DNA of 64,000 nt from Mojavia pulchra JT2-VF2 (GCA_019359325.1 JAHHHN010000028.1:1-64000); one strand, 5' to 3'; counted from the stretch's first letter, positions 1-8,717 are shown. The notes: a model not told the origin generated them from the sequence alone. Numbers and translations are program-made.

Positions 1-912
1 AATGCGGATATCTGGGTGATTAGTGCTAAGAATGATAGTTTCTGTGGTTTACGCGAGAAGGGGCGGGTAATTGTCTTTGATCAGGAAAACCCAGACGAAG
101 CCAAAGAGGTAATTGACAACTTTTACACCTCGTACAAACAGCGTAAGCAACTACCAGAACAAAGGCGCGATTCCTTACCGCCATTGATTCTAATTTTGGA
201 TGATTGGTTAGTAATTGCTGACTCCTTAAGCAAGCTTTACTCTGATTGGAATTATGGGAGTAAATTACTTGATGTTTTACTGATTGGTCGAGAGTTTAAT
301 ACTAAGTTTATTGCTTCTCTACAGTCTTTTAATCTGGCAGCTTTGGGCATTGAAAAAATGGATGCTCAAACCCGGATGTGCCTCAACTTGCTGCTGTTAG
401 GTAACAAGTACATGAAGAACTCTAGAGAGCAAGAATCTTATGGAGTCTTGGAATTGATTTTAAATAGAGGTGACATTATCCCAGGTAAACAATCACGAGA
501 GCAAATTAAATCTAAATATCTGGAAGTTAAAGCAGTCTCCTATCAAAACTTCCGCCCAGTGATGATTGCTTCCGTTGGCGGTTTTGTCGTGGCATTAATG
601 CCGAATCTATCTAATCAAGCCAATAAGATTGCAGATGCTCATGAATATCTTGATAGAGTATATGAGCTTGAATTTAATGTTAGCAGTACTACTCATCACC
701 ACCCAAAACCATTATCCGATGTGGCTAAAAAGATTTATGAATACTTCCAGAATGTCAAGAATAAAACGCCAAAAACATTACGCGATTTGAAGAAGGCTGA
801 CAGATTATCTGGCTATTCAGAGCAAGAATTAATTGATGGGTTAGCTGAATTAGTTAAGGTTCAAAAGATAAATCATGACGGCAATGATAGCTACTTCCTA
901 CCCGATTGGTGA
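1..912 (+). CDS. P-loop ATPase, C-terminal part (cut by window edge)
   Basis: The frame is open from base 1, so the gene begins left of the window. The visible 303 residues match, nearly residue for residue, the C-terminal half of the complete protein at 48414-50237, whose Walker A motif lies just upstream of the matching part. The Walker B-like strand LILILDD (about residue 60 here) is present. The last 70 residues look like a small winged-helix domain (KTLRDLKKADRLSGYS). The family resembles plasmid DNA-translocating or coupling ATPases; that role is inferred. Downstream both copies are followed by the same TACGGCA-rich spacer. Confidence 0.7.
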   Translation, partial: NADIWVISAKNDSFCGLREKGRVIVFDQENPDEAKEVIDNFYTSYKQRKQLPEQRRDSLPPLILILDDWLVIADSLSKLYSDWNYGSKLLDVLLIGREFNTKFIASLQSFNLAALGIEKMDAQTRMCLNLLLLGNKYMKNSREQESYGVLELILNRGDIIPGKQSREQIKSKYLEVKAVSYQNFRPVMIASVGGFVVALMPNLSNQANKIADAHEYLDRVYELEFNVSSTTHHHPKPLSDVAKKIYEYFQNVKNKTPKTLRDLKKADRLSGYSEQELIDGLAELVKVQKINHDGNDSYFLPDW

Positions 913-918
913 GCGTGT

Positions 919-1059
919 TGCCGTACTGCCGTAGTGATAAGAAGGGATGTTTTACAGGCTTTAGTGAGTATCTACGGCAGGAGGCTCAATCACGGCAATC
1001 CATACCCTGTATAAGTCGTAGCCTACGGCATTGCTACGGCAGTGCCGACCCTCACGGCA
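919..1059. repeat. TACGGCA inverted/direct repeat cluster, copy 1
   Basis: Eight copies of the motif (C)TACGGCA or CACGGCA, or the complement TGCCGTA, lie at about 919, 927, 972, 991, 1023, 1034, 1043 and 1053, in both orientations, just after the ATPase stop codon. The same arrangement follows the paralogous ATPase at 50244-50395. A protein-binding or structured-RNA role is inferred. The rest of 913-1240 holds no convincing gene. Confidence 0.6.
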
Positions 1060-1240
1060 GAAGCACCAATAATAAATCATCCGATAAACAGTCATTTATT
1101 ATTAGAAAGTTATCACGCTTCATGCTAGTGAGAACCAGCGTCTGTTGAGGACGCTTTTTATAGATAAATCTATCTAACGCTCTCTTCGGGGGAGCCGTTC
1201 AAAACAAAGACACTTAATCACCAACGAAGGGGAGTTAAAA

Positions 1241-1945
1241 ATGACAGTTACTAAAGTAACTGACTTAACAATCGCTTCTGCTTACTGTATTTCTTCCCCA
1301 GCCGGAGATGGAATCCATAGCTGGGTCAGTGCTGAGAGAAATAATATTCAAGAGATTAAATGGCGAGACTTAGAAGCAGATAAACCACAGAGCGAACGCA
1401 TTTATCAGCAGTTATTACTTTGCTATTTTTATAAGTCTGTTAAGTCAGGACGAAGCGTGAAGGGAATTTTAGAGCATGGTCTAGAGGGTATAAAAGCGGA
1501 AATACAGTTGAGTGATCCTCATTGTGAGCCAGAATTTAAATATCAAGAGTTATCACCAACAGTTAGATTTGATACTGTTAAGAGTGCGAAAAAATGGTGT
1601 GAACTGGCAGCGTTAGAAGTTCTGGAAATTATGGAAGTTGCTTACCCTGCTTTTAACAGTGAAATAATAGCTGGAGTAGGTGAAACTATTCCTTACCCTG
1701 GAGTCATGGAAATTGATGGAAGAAAAATTTTGCTGACTGGGTTTGGTTTAGCAGATGTTGAAGATTTAGATTGCCGCCAAATTTGGGGAATTAAAAATCG
1801 AACACCTTGTTTAATGGGAATGTCAGTGAACAGCCAGTATGTAGATACAAAAGTTCCCTTACCTGAAGTTAGATTAGCAGCAATCAGCGAGACAGCTTGG
1901 CGGCTGCTCATTCAGCAGGTTAGGAAGTTAAAAAACAATCATTAA
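1241..1945 (+). CDS. Unknown protein with MTVTKV...SSPAG N-terminus (234 aa)
   Basis: I do not recognise a family. The ATG is preceded by GGGGAG, a good ribosome binding site. The first 26 residues (MTVTKVTDLTIAS, then ISSPAG) closely match the N-terminus of the otherwise different 83-residue protein encoded at 2205-2456 on the other strand, so this looks like a shared leader module on two bodies. The body has no membrane segment; a central helical part (KSAKKWCELAALEVLEIMEV) is followed by a beta-rich segment ending at residue 234. No catalytic motif was seen. Confidence 0.65.
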   Translation: MTVTKVTDLTIASAYCISSPAGDGIHSWVSAERNNIQEIKWRDLEADKPQSERIYQQLLLCYFYKSVKSGRSVKGILEHGLEGIKAEIQLSDPHCEPEFKYQELSPTVRFDTVKSAKKWCELAALEVLEIMEVAYPAFNSEIIAGVGETIPYPGVMEIDGRKILLTGFGLADVEDLDCRQIWGIKNRTPCLMGMSVNSQYVDTKVPLPEVRLAAISETAWRLLIQQVRKLKNNH

Positions 1946-2204
1946 ACCAGTTATGGAAATTACAGCTTACTCTATGTTATGTATTTTTAAAAATCTGTTA
2001 ATCAGATTATTAGACAGTGTGACACACCAGTCCTTACTTTAAGCTTAATCGAAATCAAATTGGCGAAATTAAAAGGAGTCAAACTGTTTATTATTACATG
2101 ACTGAGTAGGCATTTTAATCTCTTTTTGGTAAAGGGTTATTGTTGGTTTTACTTGATTAAATAGGTAAGAGATTAATTCATTCAATTCTTAAATAATCAG
2201 AAAT

Positions 2205-2456
2205 TTATATCCGTTCCAACTCACTTAAAAAGCCAGTTAAGGCAAATGGACATTTACAATTTAGTTCTTTTTCTAGAAGTTCAGCATTTAGGTGATATTC
2301 TCTACACACAATCTCAAAAATATCTTCTGTGGTTAATTCTAGATTTTCATCTAATTCCCCTACTCGCACTTCTATTAAGTGAATTAGCTCTCCGGCTGGA
2401 GAGGAAATTTCGGTTTCCGAAGCGATTATTAGCTTCTGGACTTTAGTAACCGTCAT
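2205..2456 (-). CDS. Unknown small protein with shared leader (83 aa)
   Basis: Acidic, Cys-containing small protein. Its N-terminus (MTVTKVQKLIIAS, then ISSPAG) is almost the same as that of the gene at 1241. The body, with an FEIVCREYHLNAE helix and an NCKCPFALTGF motif, matches the protein at 7366-7578, which lacks the leader. GGAGAGG lies upstream of the ATG as ribosome binding site. The alternating helix and Cys-Lys-Cys-Pro motif suggest a small folded domain; the function is unknown. Confidence 0.65.
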   Translation of the reverse strand: MTVTKVQKLIIASETEISSPAGELIHLIEVRVGELDENLELTTEDIFEIVCREYHLNAELLEKELNCKCPFALTGFLSELERI

Positions 2457-2552
2457 TTTTTCCTCTCCTCTTCTTTTTAAACGTAATCTTCACTTGTCTT
2501 TTTGCTCTGCTTTAGGAGCCTACGAATAATATCCTGAAATGCTCTTCGAGTA

Positions 2553-2870
2553 TCAACTAACTAAAATACAAACCTCTTTCTGTCCGGCTACGGCTTGCTC
2601 CCAAGTTGAATATCTCCAGAATTTACCACTGTATTCACCTCCAAAAACCATAGTTTCAAAAAGCTGTGGCTCTTGATTAGGGAAATTGGAATAATCCTTT
2701 CCTAAAAAAATTGTAGATACCCTTCCCCAAGAAAAAGTATTTAAAGCTACTTGTACATTGTTCTCATCTTGACGCCACTTAGACCATTGCTCAAGACTTT
2801 TTGGAGCAATAGGTTGTTTATTTTCATCCAGTACATAAAGACCATCAAGCATATCCATACAAAACTCCAT
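2553..2870 (-). CDS. Phage-type conserved hypothetical protein (105 aa)
   Basis: The sequence pattern YVLDENKQPIAPKSLEQW, followed by STIFLG, LFETMVFGG and FWRYSTWEQA, is that of a small conserved hypothetical protein I associate with phages and plasmids. It has no membrane segment and no known catalytic motif. The ATG at 2870 is the first of two close in-frame Met codons. It stands alone between spacers. Function unknown. Confidence 0.6.
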   Translation of the reverse strand: MEFCMDMLDGLYVLDENKQPIAPKSLEQWSKWRQDENNVQVALNTFSWGRVSTIFLGKDYSNFPNQEPQLFETMVFGGEYSGKFWRYSTWEQAVAGQKEVCILVS

Positions 2871-3066
2871 AGCAACTAAGTATTTTAATAAATATAACTA
2901 ATAATCTCTTCTAGATTCTCAAATAATCCCCAGAGTAAAATAACAGCCAGTTAAACTTAATTTTCTAGTAAACGTAGGTTTTTAAACAGATTTAATTACA
3001 ATACAAGTTTTTCAATAATATTACTCTAGTATAATTAGTTAATCTATTTACCCCCTGTTTCCACAC

Positions 3067-4504
3067 ATAGTGCGACAATGTTCAAGGGGCGACAATCGAG
3101 CTAAAGTGATTGCTGTATAAGCTTCATAGCCCTTAAACCTCGCTGATAATATGCCTGCTTATTGCGAATCGAACCGACCATTTCCTCGACCCAAGCTTGA
3201 CACCCATGCAAAGCTTCTATCCAATTGAAACCCTTCGGGTTCGCAGTCGCCTGCGGAGGGAAACCCTCCCGCAGCGCTGACTCACCATATAAACCTATCC
3301 AGAAATTACTGTGACGTTTCTCAGTTCTATTTTTTTCTTCTTGGCGACAAATATAAGAATCAAGTTTTTGAAATTTAGTTCTTTGCCCATGTAACCAAGC
3401 ACTGGTCATAGCCAAAGCAATTAAAAAAATCAAACGTACAAGTCTATCAGGGCTAGCTTGAGAACTTTCCAAATTGTAGCCGCCAGTTTTACAATCTTTG
3501 AACATCGCCTCAATCCCAAAACGTTGAGCATATATATTGAGAGCAGTGTTTAAGTCAGGTAAATTAGTTAATAAATACCAAGCGGATTTTTCTTGTTTAC
3601 CTCTATACTTTCTTTTCCAGTAGACTGCTAAGTTGAAGCGACCAAAGCCACGTCTTTGAGTAACCTTGACGTTGGTGTAAAATTGACGGACACCAGGATA
3701 AATCTCAATGTTACTTAAAGGCTGAAATTTTTGCCATTTTTCCCGGAAAGTGGTGTCCTTCTTTTGACGGAGTACAAAACCTATATTCTGCTTGTGTAGC
3801 CAACTTCCCAGTTCGATGCTATGAAATTCTCTATCCCCAATAATGGCTAATTTGTACTTTTTTAATAAACGAATTACTGGGCGTAATACTTTTTGCTGTT
3901 CTTCTAGGTTACTGCTACCATCTTTCTCTAACAAGCACCAATATATGGGGCACGCTCTTTTTTGGTAAATCACACTCACCATTAACACATTATTTTCTCT
4001 CCATTGCGTTCTATCCATCGCAATGATCAATTGTGACTCTACTTTAAAATGTTGGTTAATTATTGCTTCAATGATAGGGAACCACAACAACACTACACTC
4101 AAGGCATTTAGTGTTAAAAACCTTTGGATATGCCGTCTACGACTGTTTTGTTGTATGGGTAAAGGTAGGGTTGCTGCCAGCCTTTCTATCCTCACCTGTT
4201 TCTGAGTTTGTAACAACCACACCAACATCTTCAGGGTGATTAACTGTGCTTTATTTAGGTATTTTTCTAAAAAGGTTTGGTAGAATGATGCCAGCATTAT
4301 GACGACGGTCTTGGTCAAATTACGAGACCGTTCTTTTCTACCACGAAACCGCCCCCCACAGAAGAGTCTGCTACTTCTATACACTTCATTCTCAATAAGC
4401 ACCCAAATTTTTTAAGGAGTCTGTGCCTCTTAAACCTTTATCTGTCCGGGTTTATAGGCGATTGTCGCCCCTTGAAGCGACAATGACATGAATTGTCGCA
4501 CTAT
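3067..4504 (-). mobile_element. IS4-family insertion sequence
   Basis: A 1.44-kb element bounded by 13-bp inverted repeats ATAGTGCGACAAT (3067-3079 and, inverted, 4492-4504). The similarity continues inward for about 30 bp (TTCAAGGGGCGACAATCG); the right end carries an extra 14-bp insert with another CATTGTCGC, so the ends differ. The transposase lies inside on the minus strand. No target duplication is visible beside the repeats, so the element may have recombined after insertion. Confidence 0.8.
3101..4297 (-). CDS. IS4-family DDE transposase
   Basis: DDE transposase of about 398 residues from the Met at 4297 (MLASFYQTFL); the frame stays open to 4402, but the extra N-terminus is not typical. 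Acidic residues lie in AMDRTQW and IGDREFHS, and the IS4 signature Y(2)R(3)E(6)K is clear in YAQRFGIEAMFKDCK. Near the C-terminus the sequence around 3220-3290 contains a small GC-rich palindromic repeat (GCCTGCGGAGGGAAACCCTC) read in frame as PPQATANPKG, a repeat type common in Nostoc. The gene looks intact. Confidence 0.85.
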   Translation of the reverse strand: MLASFYQTFLEKYLNKAQLITLKMLVWLLQTQKQVRIERLAATLPLPIQQNSRRRHIQRFLTLNALSVVLLWFPIIEAIINQHFKVESQLIIAMDRTQWRENNVLMVSVIYQKRACPIYWCLLEKDGSSNLEEQQKVLRPVIRLLKKYKLAIIGDREFHSIELGSWLHKQNIGFVLRQKKDTTFREKWQKFQPLSNIEIYPGVRQFYTNVKVTQRRGFGRFNLAVYWKRKYRGKQEKSAWYLLTNLPDLNTALNIYAQRFGIEAMFKDCKTGGYNLESSQASPDRLVRLIFLIALAMTSAWLHGQRTKFQKLDSYICRQEEKNRTEKRHSNFWIGLYGESALREGFPPQATANPKGFNWIEALHGCQAWVEEMVGSIRNKQAYYQRGLRAMKLIQQSL

Positions 4505-4627
4505 TAGTTCAGGTTAAACAACGCCGGGTTGTGTTGCAATAATCAACACTTAACCTGACTGCAAAGAGGCATTAAAGTTGCGCTGTTAAACTTCGCTGTG
4601 GTTCAACTGCGACAATAAGGGGAGTGT

Positions 4628-6220
4628 ATGCAGAGCTTCAACTTCGAGCGCTTGCTATCGAGTCGGCATAGACGGCGACAATTTTTGATTGGGACTGGAG
4701 CCTTAACTGGTGTAGCGATCGCCAATCAATGGTCTAACAAAGTTCTCGCCCAACCCCGATTCTCTAATTATCTCTTTAGTCTGGGTGTCGCTTCCGGTGA
4801 ACCACTTCCAGATAATGTAGTGCTGTGGACGCGTTTAGCCCCCGATCCGCTCAATGGTGGTGGGATGCCACCATATAATGTTCCAGTGCAGTGGCAGATT
4901 GCTACCGACGAAAAGATGCGGCAAGTTGTCCGCAGTGGCACACAGATGGCTACTCCAGAATTGGGACACTCTGTGCATGTAGAAGTGCAGGGACTACAAC
5001 CCGCCCGTTGGTACTGGTATCGCTTCCGAGTAGGTAATCAAGTCAGTCCTATTGGACGAACTCGCACTGCTCCTAACCCCCGCGATCGCGTTAATCGCTT
5101 CCGCTTTGCCTTCGCTTCCTGTCAAAACTGGCAAAGCGGTTATTATGCCGCCTACAAAAACATGGCTCAAGAGGATTTAGACCTAGTGGTTCATCTGGGT
5201 GATTATATTTATGAAGGCGCACCCAGTACAACTGCGCTGCGCCAGCATGATGGCAATGGTGAGCCATTTACCTTGGAGGAGTATCGTAACCGCCACGCTC
5301 TGTACAAGACTGATCCAAACCTACAAGCAACTCATGCTGCATTTCCTTGGCTAGTCACTTGGGACGACCACGAAGTTGACAATAACTGGGCCGACGAAAT
5401 TCCTCAAGACCCCGAAGTCCAATCACGCTTGGTGTTCCTTGCCCGCCGTGCTGCTGCTTTTCAGGCATACTACGAACATATGCCACTGCGGGACTTCTCA
5501 AAACCTAGAAACATTGATATGCAGCTGTTCCGACGGTTGACTTTTGGCGATCTCGTTGAATTCAATGTCCTAGATACCCGCCAGTACCGTACCGATCAGC
5601 CCTGTGGTGACGGACGTAAGCCGCGATGCGCTCTTGCTACTGACCCAACTGCCACAATGACTGGTTCCGAGCAGGAGCGGTGGCTGTTTGAAGGACTGGA
5701 TCGCTCTGGCGCTCGCTGGAACGTCATTGCTCAACAGACTATCATGGCTCAGTTTGACTACGATACTGGAGCGGCAGAAGCCTTCAACCTTGACCAGTGG
5801 GACGGTTATGTTGCCTCTCGCAATCGCATTCTCGGCTTCATCCAGCAACGCCGCCCCTCAAATCCCGTAGTCATTACTGGTGACTGGCATTCTAGCTGGG
5901 TTAATGACCTGAAGGCTAACTTCGACGACCCCTACTCACAAACAGTAGCGACTGAGTTTGTTGGTACTTCGATCAGTTCAAGTTGTCCCTGGACATTCGA
6001 CGTAGAAGCAGCATTGCCACAGAACCCGTGGGTGAAATATTTCAATGGTAGACTGCGCGGTTATGTTCGCTGCGATCTTAACCGCGAACGCTGGCGTACA
6101 GACTACCGACTGCTGCCTCAGTCTCAACCTACCGGAATTACAGTGTCTGCTCCAAATGCGCCTGTCGTTACAGCGGCTTCTTTCGAGTTGCCAAATCAGG
6201 GAGTTGTAGCGCAAGTCTAG
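4628..6220 (+). CDS. phoD: PhoD-family alkaline phosphatase, Tat-exported
   Basis: 530 residues, the usual length for PhoD phosphodiesterase/alkaline phosphatases, which release phosphate from organic esters outside the cytoplasm using Ca and Fe. Residues 15-20 are RRRQFL, a twin-arginine motif followed by a hydrophobic stretch and an AQP cleavage-like site, so it is probably Tat-exported. Metal-site motifs are in place: FASCQNW, HLGDYIYEG, TWDDHEVDNNW and TGDWHSSW. An N-terminal beta domain (residues 45-150) precedes the catalytic domain. AAGGGGAG lies just before the ATG. The gene directly follows the IS4 element. Confidence 0.9.
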   Translation: MQSFNFERLLSSRHRRRQFLIGTGALTGVAIANQWSNKVLAQPRFSNYLFSLGVASGEPLPDNVVLWTRLAPDPLNGGGMPPYNVPVQWQIATDEKMRQVVRSGTQMATPELGHSVHVEVQGLQPARWYWYRFRVGNQVSPIGRTRTAPNPRDRVNRFRFAFASCQNWQSGYYAAYKNMAQEDLDLVVHLGDYIYEGAPSTTALRQHDGNGEPFTLEEYRNRHALYKTDPNLQATHAAFPWLVTWDDHEVDNNWADEIPQDPEVQSRLVFLARRAAAFQAYYEHMPLRDFSKPRNIDMQLFRRLTFGDLVEFNVLDTRQYRTDQPCGDGRKPRCALATDPTATMTGSEQERWLFEGLDRSGARWNVIAQQTIMAQFDYDTGAAEAFNLDQWDGYVASRNRILGFIQQRRPSNPVVITGDWHSSWVNDLKANFDDPYSQTVATEFVGTSISSSCPWTFDVEAALPQNPWVKYFNGRLRGYVRCDLNRERWRTDYRLLPQSQPTGITVSAPNAPVVTAASFELPNQGVVAQV

Positions 6221-6236
6221 TATGCAACGCCTGCGC

Positions 6237-6536
6237 TCAAAATAAAGACAGTTGCCCCGGCGATACATTCCCCCTGCGTCGCGTATGAAAACTGAGGTGA
6301 CAAGCTGTGCATAACGCACACAAGTTTGACCGACGATTATCCTCTGGCACAAAATTAGAGTGATGCACTGTTAATGTTAATGCCATTCTTTGAGAACGAG
6401 TAAGCTTGGATGTATCATCACCGGGGCGAATACATTGCAACTGACATTTAGAACATCGCCAGTCCACTGATTGCTTCACTAATAAAGCGATATCTGACCA
6501 ATTTTGGGGATAACGTTGCTGTGAGCTTCTTGGCAT
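6237..6536 (-). CDS. Small HNH-like zinc protein, module copy 1
   Basis: 99 residues with a CSKC pair near residue 30, a TVHH motif in the middle, an asparagine (RRSNLCALC) and CTACHLSFH near the end: the spacing of a small HNH endonuclease fold with two Cys pairs. It matches the protein at 53378-53677 at over 85 percent by eye, and a fragment of the same 3' end lies at 50448-50505. It sits beside a coiled-coil DNA-binding gene and a recombinase, as does the other copy, suggesting a role in plasmid recombination; that is inferred. Confidence 0.8.
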   Translation of the reverse strand: MPRSSQQRYPQNWSDIALLVKQSVDWRCSKCQLQCIRPGDDTSKLTRSQRMALTLTVHHSNFVPEDNRRSNLCALCTACHLSFHTRRRGNVSPGQLSLF

Positions 6537-6692
6537 TACCTGATTCTAAAAACTGTAGAACGCAACTCAAGGGTAGTAACTAGCTTACTTAAGAAGATAA
6601 CCAAAAATTAGTTAAAAATTAATACTATCGATTCTCAATTCTTTCAACTTTTTTTGCTCAATACCCAATCCAAAACTCAAAATAAAGTTCGC

Positions 6693-7274
6693 TTACCGCA
6701 CCGGATGGTAAAGTCCACTTTCTGGGTTATACCTCCAACCCAAACTACTGGGGTCACGTCCCCTACTCCAACTAACAAACTCCTCCGGCTTTTTTGCATT
6801 CACTCGAATACGCTCTAGAGTCGCCAGCTCAACCCCCAAACGCTTTGCTAAGTTTTGTGGGGTATAAGTATCTATCTTTACCTCACCTTGACCTTGATAG
6901 TGCCGTGAGGATGATTGTCTGGGTTTACTCTTGCTATTGAGGTAGATAATCAGTTGGTTATACGCCGTCTCTAGCTGCTCTAGGCGTAAGCTCATGTCCG
7001 CCAGTTCTTCTTCTAACTCATTAGTCGAGTCTGACTGGGAGCGTGATTCTAGTTGAGCTACCCGTTGTGCCAACTGCTGTATTGAAGTATTGCTATCGAT
7101 AGCACTGCTGCTATCAAGTTTGCTGACTAATTCTTGGATTCCTTGCAGTAACTCGGTTGTGCGCCCCTGCCTGTGCAACCGTGACAACTCCCGTACTGTC
7201 TCTTTCAAGGCAACAGGGACGCGGATCATCTCGCTTGGCGGCGGTTTTTTGGTCTGGCTTTTCTTTCCCGGCAT
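6693..7274 (-). CDS. Coiled-coil DNA-binding protein with GATATC operator, copy 1
   Basis: 193 residues in three parts: a basic N-terminus with MIRVPVALKETVRELSRLHRQG, like ribbon-helix-helix plasmid regulators; a central coiled coil (about 65-115, LAQRVAQLES and LADMSLRLEQLETAYNQL); and a C-terminal helix-turn-helix-like part (TPQNLAKRLGVELATLERIR). The paralogue at 54321-54902 is almost identical in the C-terminal two thirds and differs in the middle. Three GATATC palindromes precede the start in both copies, suggesting autoregulation. Likely a plasmid regulator or partition-type protein. Confidence 0.75.
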   Translation of the reverse strand: MPGKKSQTKKPPPSEMIRVPVALKETVRELSRLHRQGRTTELLQGIQELVSKLDSSSAIDSNTSIQQLAQRVAQLESRSQSDSTNELEEELADMSLRLEQLETAYNQLIIYLNSKSKPRQSSSRHYQGQGEVKIDTYTPQNLAKRLGVELATLERIRVNAKKPEEFVSWSRGRDPSSLGWRYNPESGLYHPVR

Positions 7275-7277
7275 AAA

Positions 7278-7307
7278 GATATCTTACTCGATATCTTGAG
7301 TGATATC
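7278..7307. promoter_or_regulatory. Triple GATATC operator, copy 1
   Basis: Three GATATC palindromes begin at 7278, 7290 and 7302, exactly 12 bp apart, directly upstream of the 193-residue gene. The same three boxes with the same spacing precede the paralogue at 54906-54935. Conservation of both the boxes and the spacing makes an operator for the adjacent DNA-binding protein likely. Confidence 0.65.
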
Positions 7308-7365
7308 GCTATTGTAGGCATTAAGATAGCCTTGATATTAGGGATAGGGTTGAACATTGGTGGCT

Positions 7366-7578
7366 CTATGCAATTGTTGAATAATCAGCAATTTTTGTCG
7401 GTTCTAACTCACTTAAAAAGCCAGTTAATGCAAAGGGACATTTACAACTTAATTCTTTTTCAAGTGAATCAGCATTTAGGTGATGTTCCCGACACACAAT
7501 CTCAAAAATCTCATCTGTAGTTAATTCTAGATTTTCATCTAATTCCTCTACTCGCGCTTCTATTAAATTGATATTCAT
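7366..7578 (-). CDS. Unknown small protein, leaderless relative of 2205 gene (70 aa)
   Basis: The body (EARVEELDENLELTTDEIFEIVCREHHLNAD, read in pieces) matches the protein at 2205-2456, including the CKCPFALTGFLSELE end, but it starts at MNINLIEARV and lacks the MTVTKV...SSPAG leader. GGTGG lies 9 bases upstream of the ATG. The C-terminus has an extra short tail. Function unknown. Confidence 0.6.
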   Translation of the reverse strand: MNINLIEARVEELDENLELTTDEIFEIVCREHHLNADSLEKELSCKCPFALTGFLSELEPTKIADYSTIA

Positions 7579-7625
7579 ATTTAAATTTCCACCATCTAAA
7601 GTATCTTGTTAACAATTTTTAATTT

Positions 7626-8645
7626 TTATTCATCCGCATTCTTCAACATTCCCGTTAACAACTCCGACATCTCCCACAAATCTTTATTTCTGTTATCGTC
7701 ATAAATCATCAGCGTTCTGGGGTCAGCATGACGGCTCAACTTCTGCACCTTTCTGATATTCCCATCAGTTGCATCAAGTGCCGCCGTAATCGCTGAATGC
7801 CTGACCCTGTGCGGTGACATCGGTTTCTTCACCCCTGCGGACTTAAAAGCTGCCGACACAATTTTATAGATAGCATCCGTAGTCAATCTATGCCCACAAT
7901 TATGGAAATCTAACGCCGTAAAAATTGGTAAATCTGCATTCAAATTCCCCCTGGCAATTAACCAATCAGCAAGAGCCGCCGCCACAGCAGAAGACATATC
8001 TAAATATTCTTCATTCGTTCCCTTTCCCTTACCCAAAACCCTCAACTTGCGACCATAAAAATCAAAGTCCCCCACATTTAATTGACATACCTCCTGACGA
8101 CGCAAAGCCAAACCCCACAGCACCAGAAAGATTGCATAGTTGCGTTTACCAATCAAAGTCTCCCTGTCAAATTGCTGTAAAACCAGTGCTATCGCTTTGC
8201 TATCAACCCCCCGCGTATCTCGATAAGCCTTAACCTTCTCCCCTTCCACATCTTCCAGGGAATAGTTGCATACACCAAGCGAACGCCCCATCTTCGCCAA
8301 CGACTTAATCGCCGCCAACCGCCGATTAATTGTCGCCTCCCGCAAAGAGGATGCAATAAGTTTCGCCTTGTACTTCAACACCACCATCACCGCTTGCTCT
8401 CGCTGCAAGTGCAAAAACTCCAACACACTATCCCCAGTTGGCGGTAAGCCCGTCATCTTCAAAAAGAAATCGCGCAAATCTTTCTCATAAGCACGTCGAG
8501 TATTGGGGTTGCGCTTATCTGCCAGCAGTTGGGCCAACACATCTGGATCTTGGTCAAGCTGTGCATCAAAGTACCGAGCGATCGGCGCAGACAAACACGC
8601 CTCTAACGAAGCAAAGACAATTTCTCCTGAATTTGGATTTGACAT
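7626..8645 (-). CDS. Tyrosine recombinase (phage integrase family)
   Basis: 339 residues with an N-terminal SAM-like core-binding domain (NTRRAYEKDLRDFF) and a catalytic domain holding the residues expected for DNA strand exchange: Arg in GLALRRQEV, Lys in LGKGKG, HRVRHS, SRHADPRT and the nucleophile Tyr in LMIYDDNR. It is related to, but clearly diverged from, the recombinase at 55231-56223. XerC-like plasmid dimer resolution or element integration are both possible. Confidence 0.88.
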   Translation of the reverse strand: MSNPNSGEIVFASLEACLSAPIARYFDAQLDQDPDVLAQLLADKRNPNTRRAYEKDLRDFFLKMTGLPPTGDSVLEFLHLQREQAVMVVLKYKAKLIASSLREATINRRLAAIKSLAKMGRSLGVCNYSLEDVEGEKVKAYRDTRGVDSKAIALVLQQFDRETLIGKRNYAIFLVLWGLALRRQEVCQLNVGDFDFYGRKLRVLGKGKGTNEEYLDMSSAVAAALADWLIARGNLNADLPIFTALDFHNCGHRLTTDAIYKIVSAAFKSAGVKKPMSPHRVRHSAITAALDATDGNIRKVQKLSRHADPRTLMIYDDNRNKDLWEMSELLTGMLKNADE

Positions 8646-8677
8646 AAGTGCTGACTCGCGTTCAATAAGAATAAGCA

Positions 8678-8706
8678 GGGGGGCAGGGGAGCAGGGGAGC
8701 AGGGGA
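8678..8706. repeat. G-rich short tandem repeat (GGGGAGCA type)
   Basis: Tandem GGGGAGCA/GGGGGGCA units between the recombinase and the four-helix-bundle gene. Related tracts lie at 9149-9180 (complement), 36184-36224 and 39690-39800. Such short tandemly repeated sequences are typical of Nostoc genomes. Confidence 0.6.
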
Positions 8707-8717
8707 GATGAAAGACA

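Noticed and set aside
906-1148. 80-codon plus-strand frame after the first ATPase gene
   Set aside because: It lies over the TACGGCA repeat field, has odd composition, and the paralogous region at 50238 lacks it.
3061-4510. GCGACAAT-rich ends resembling CRISPR-associated transposon (Tn7-like) ends
   Set aside because: No tnsB, tnsC, tniQ or cas12k is present; a single IS4 transposase explains the element.
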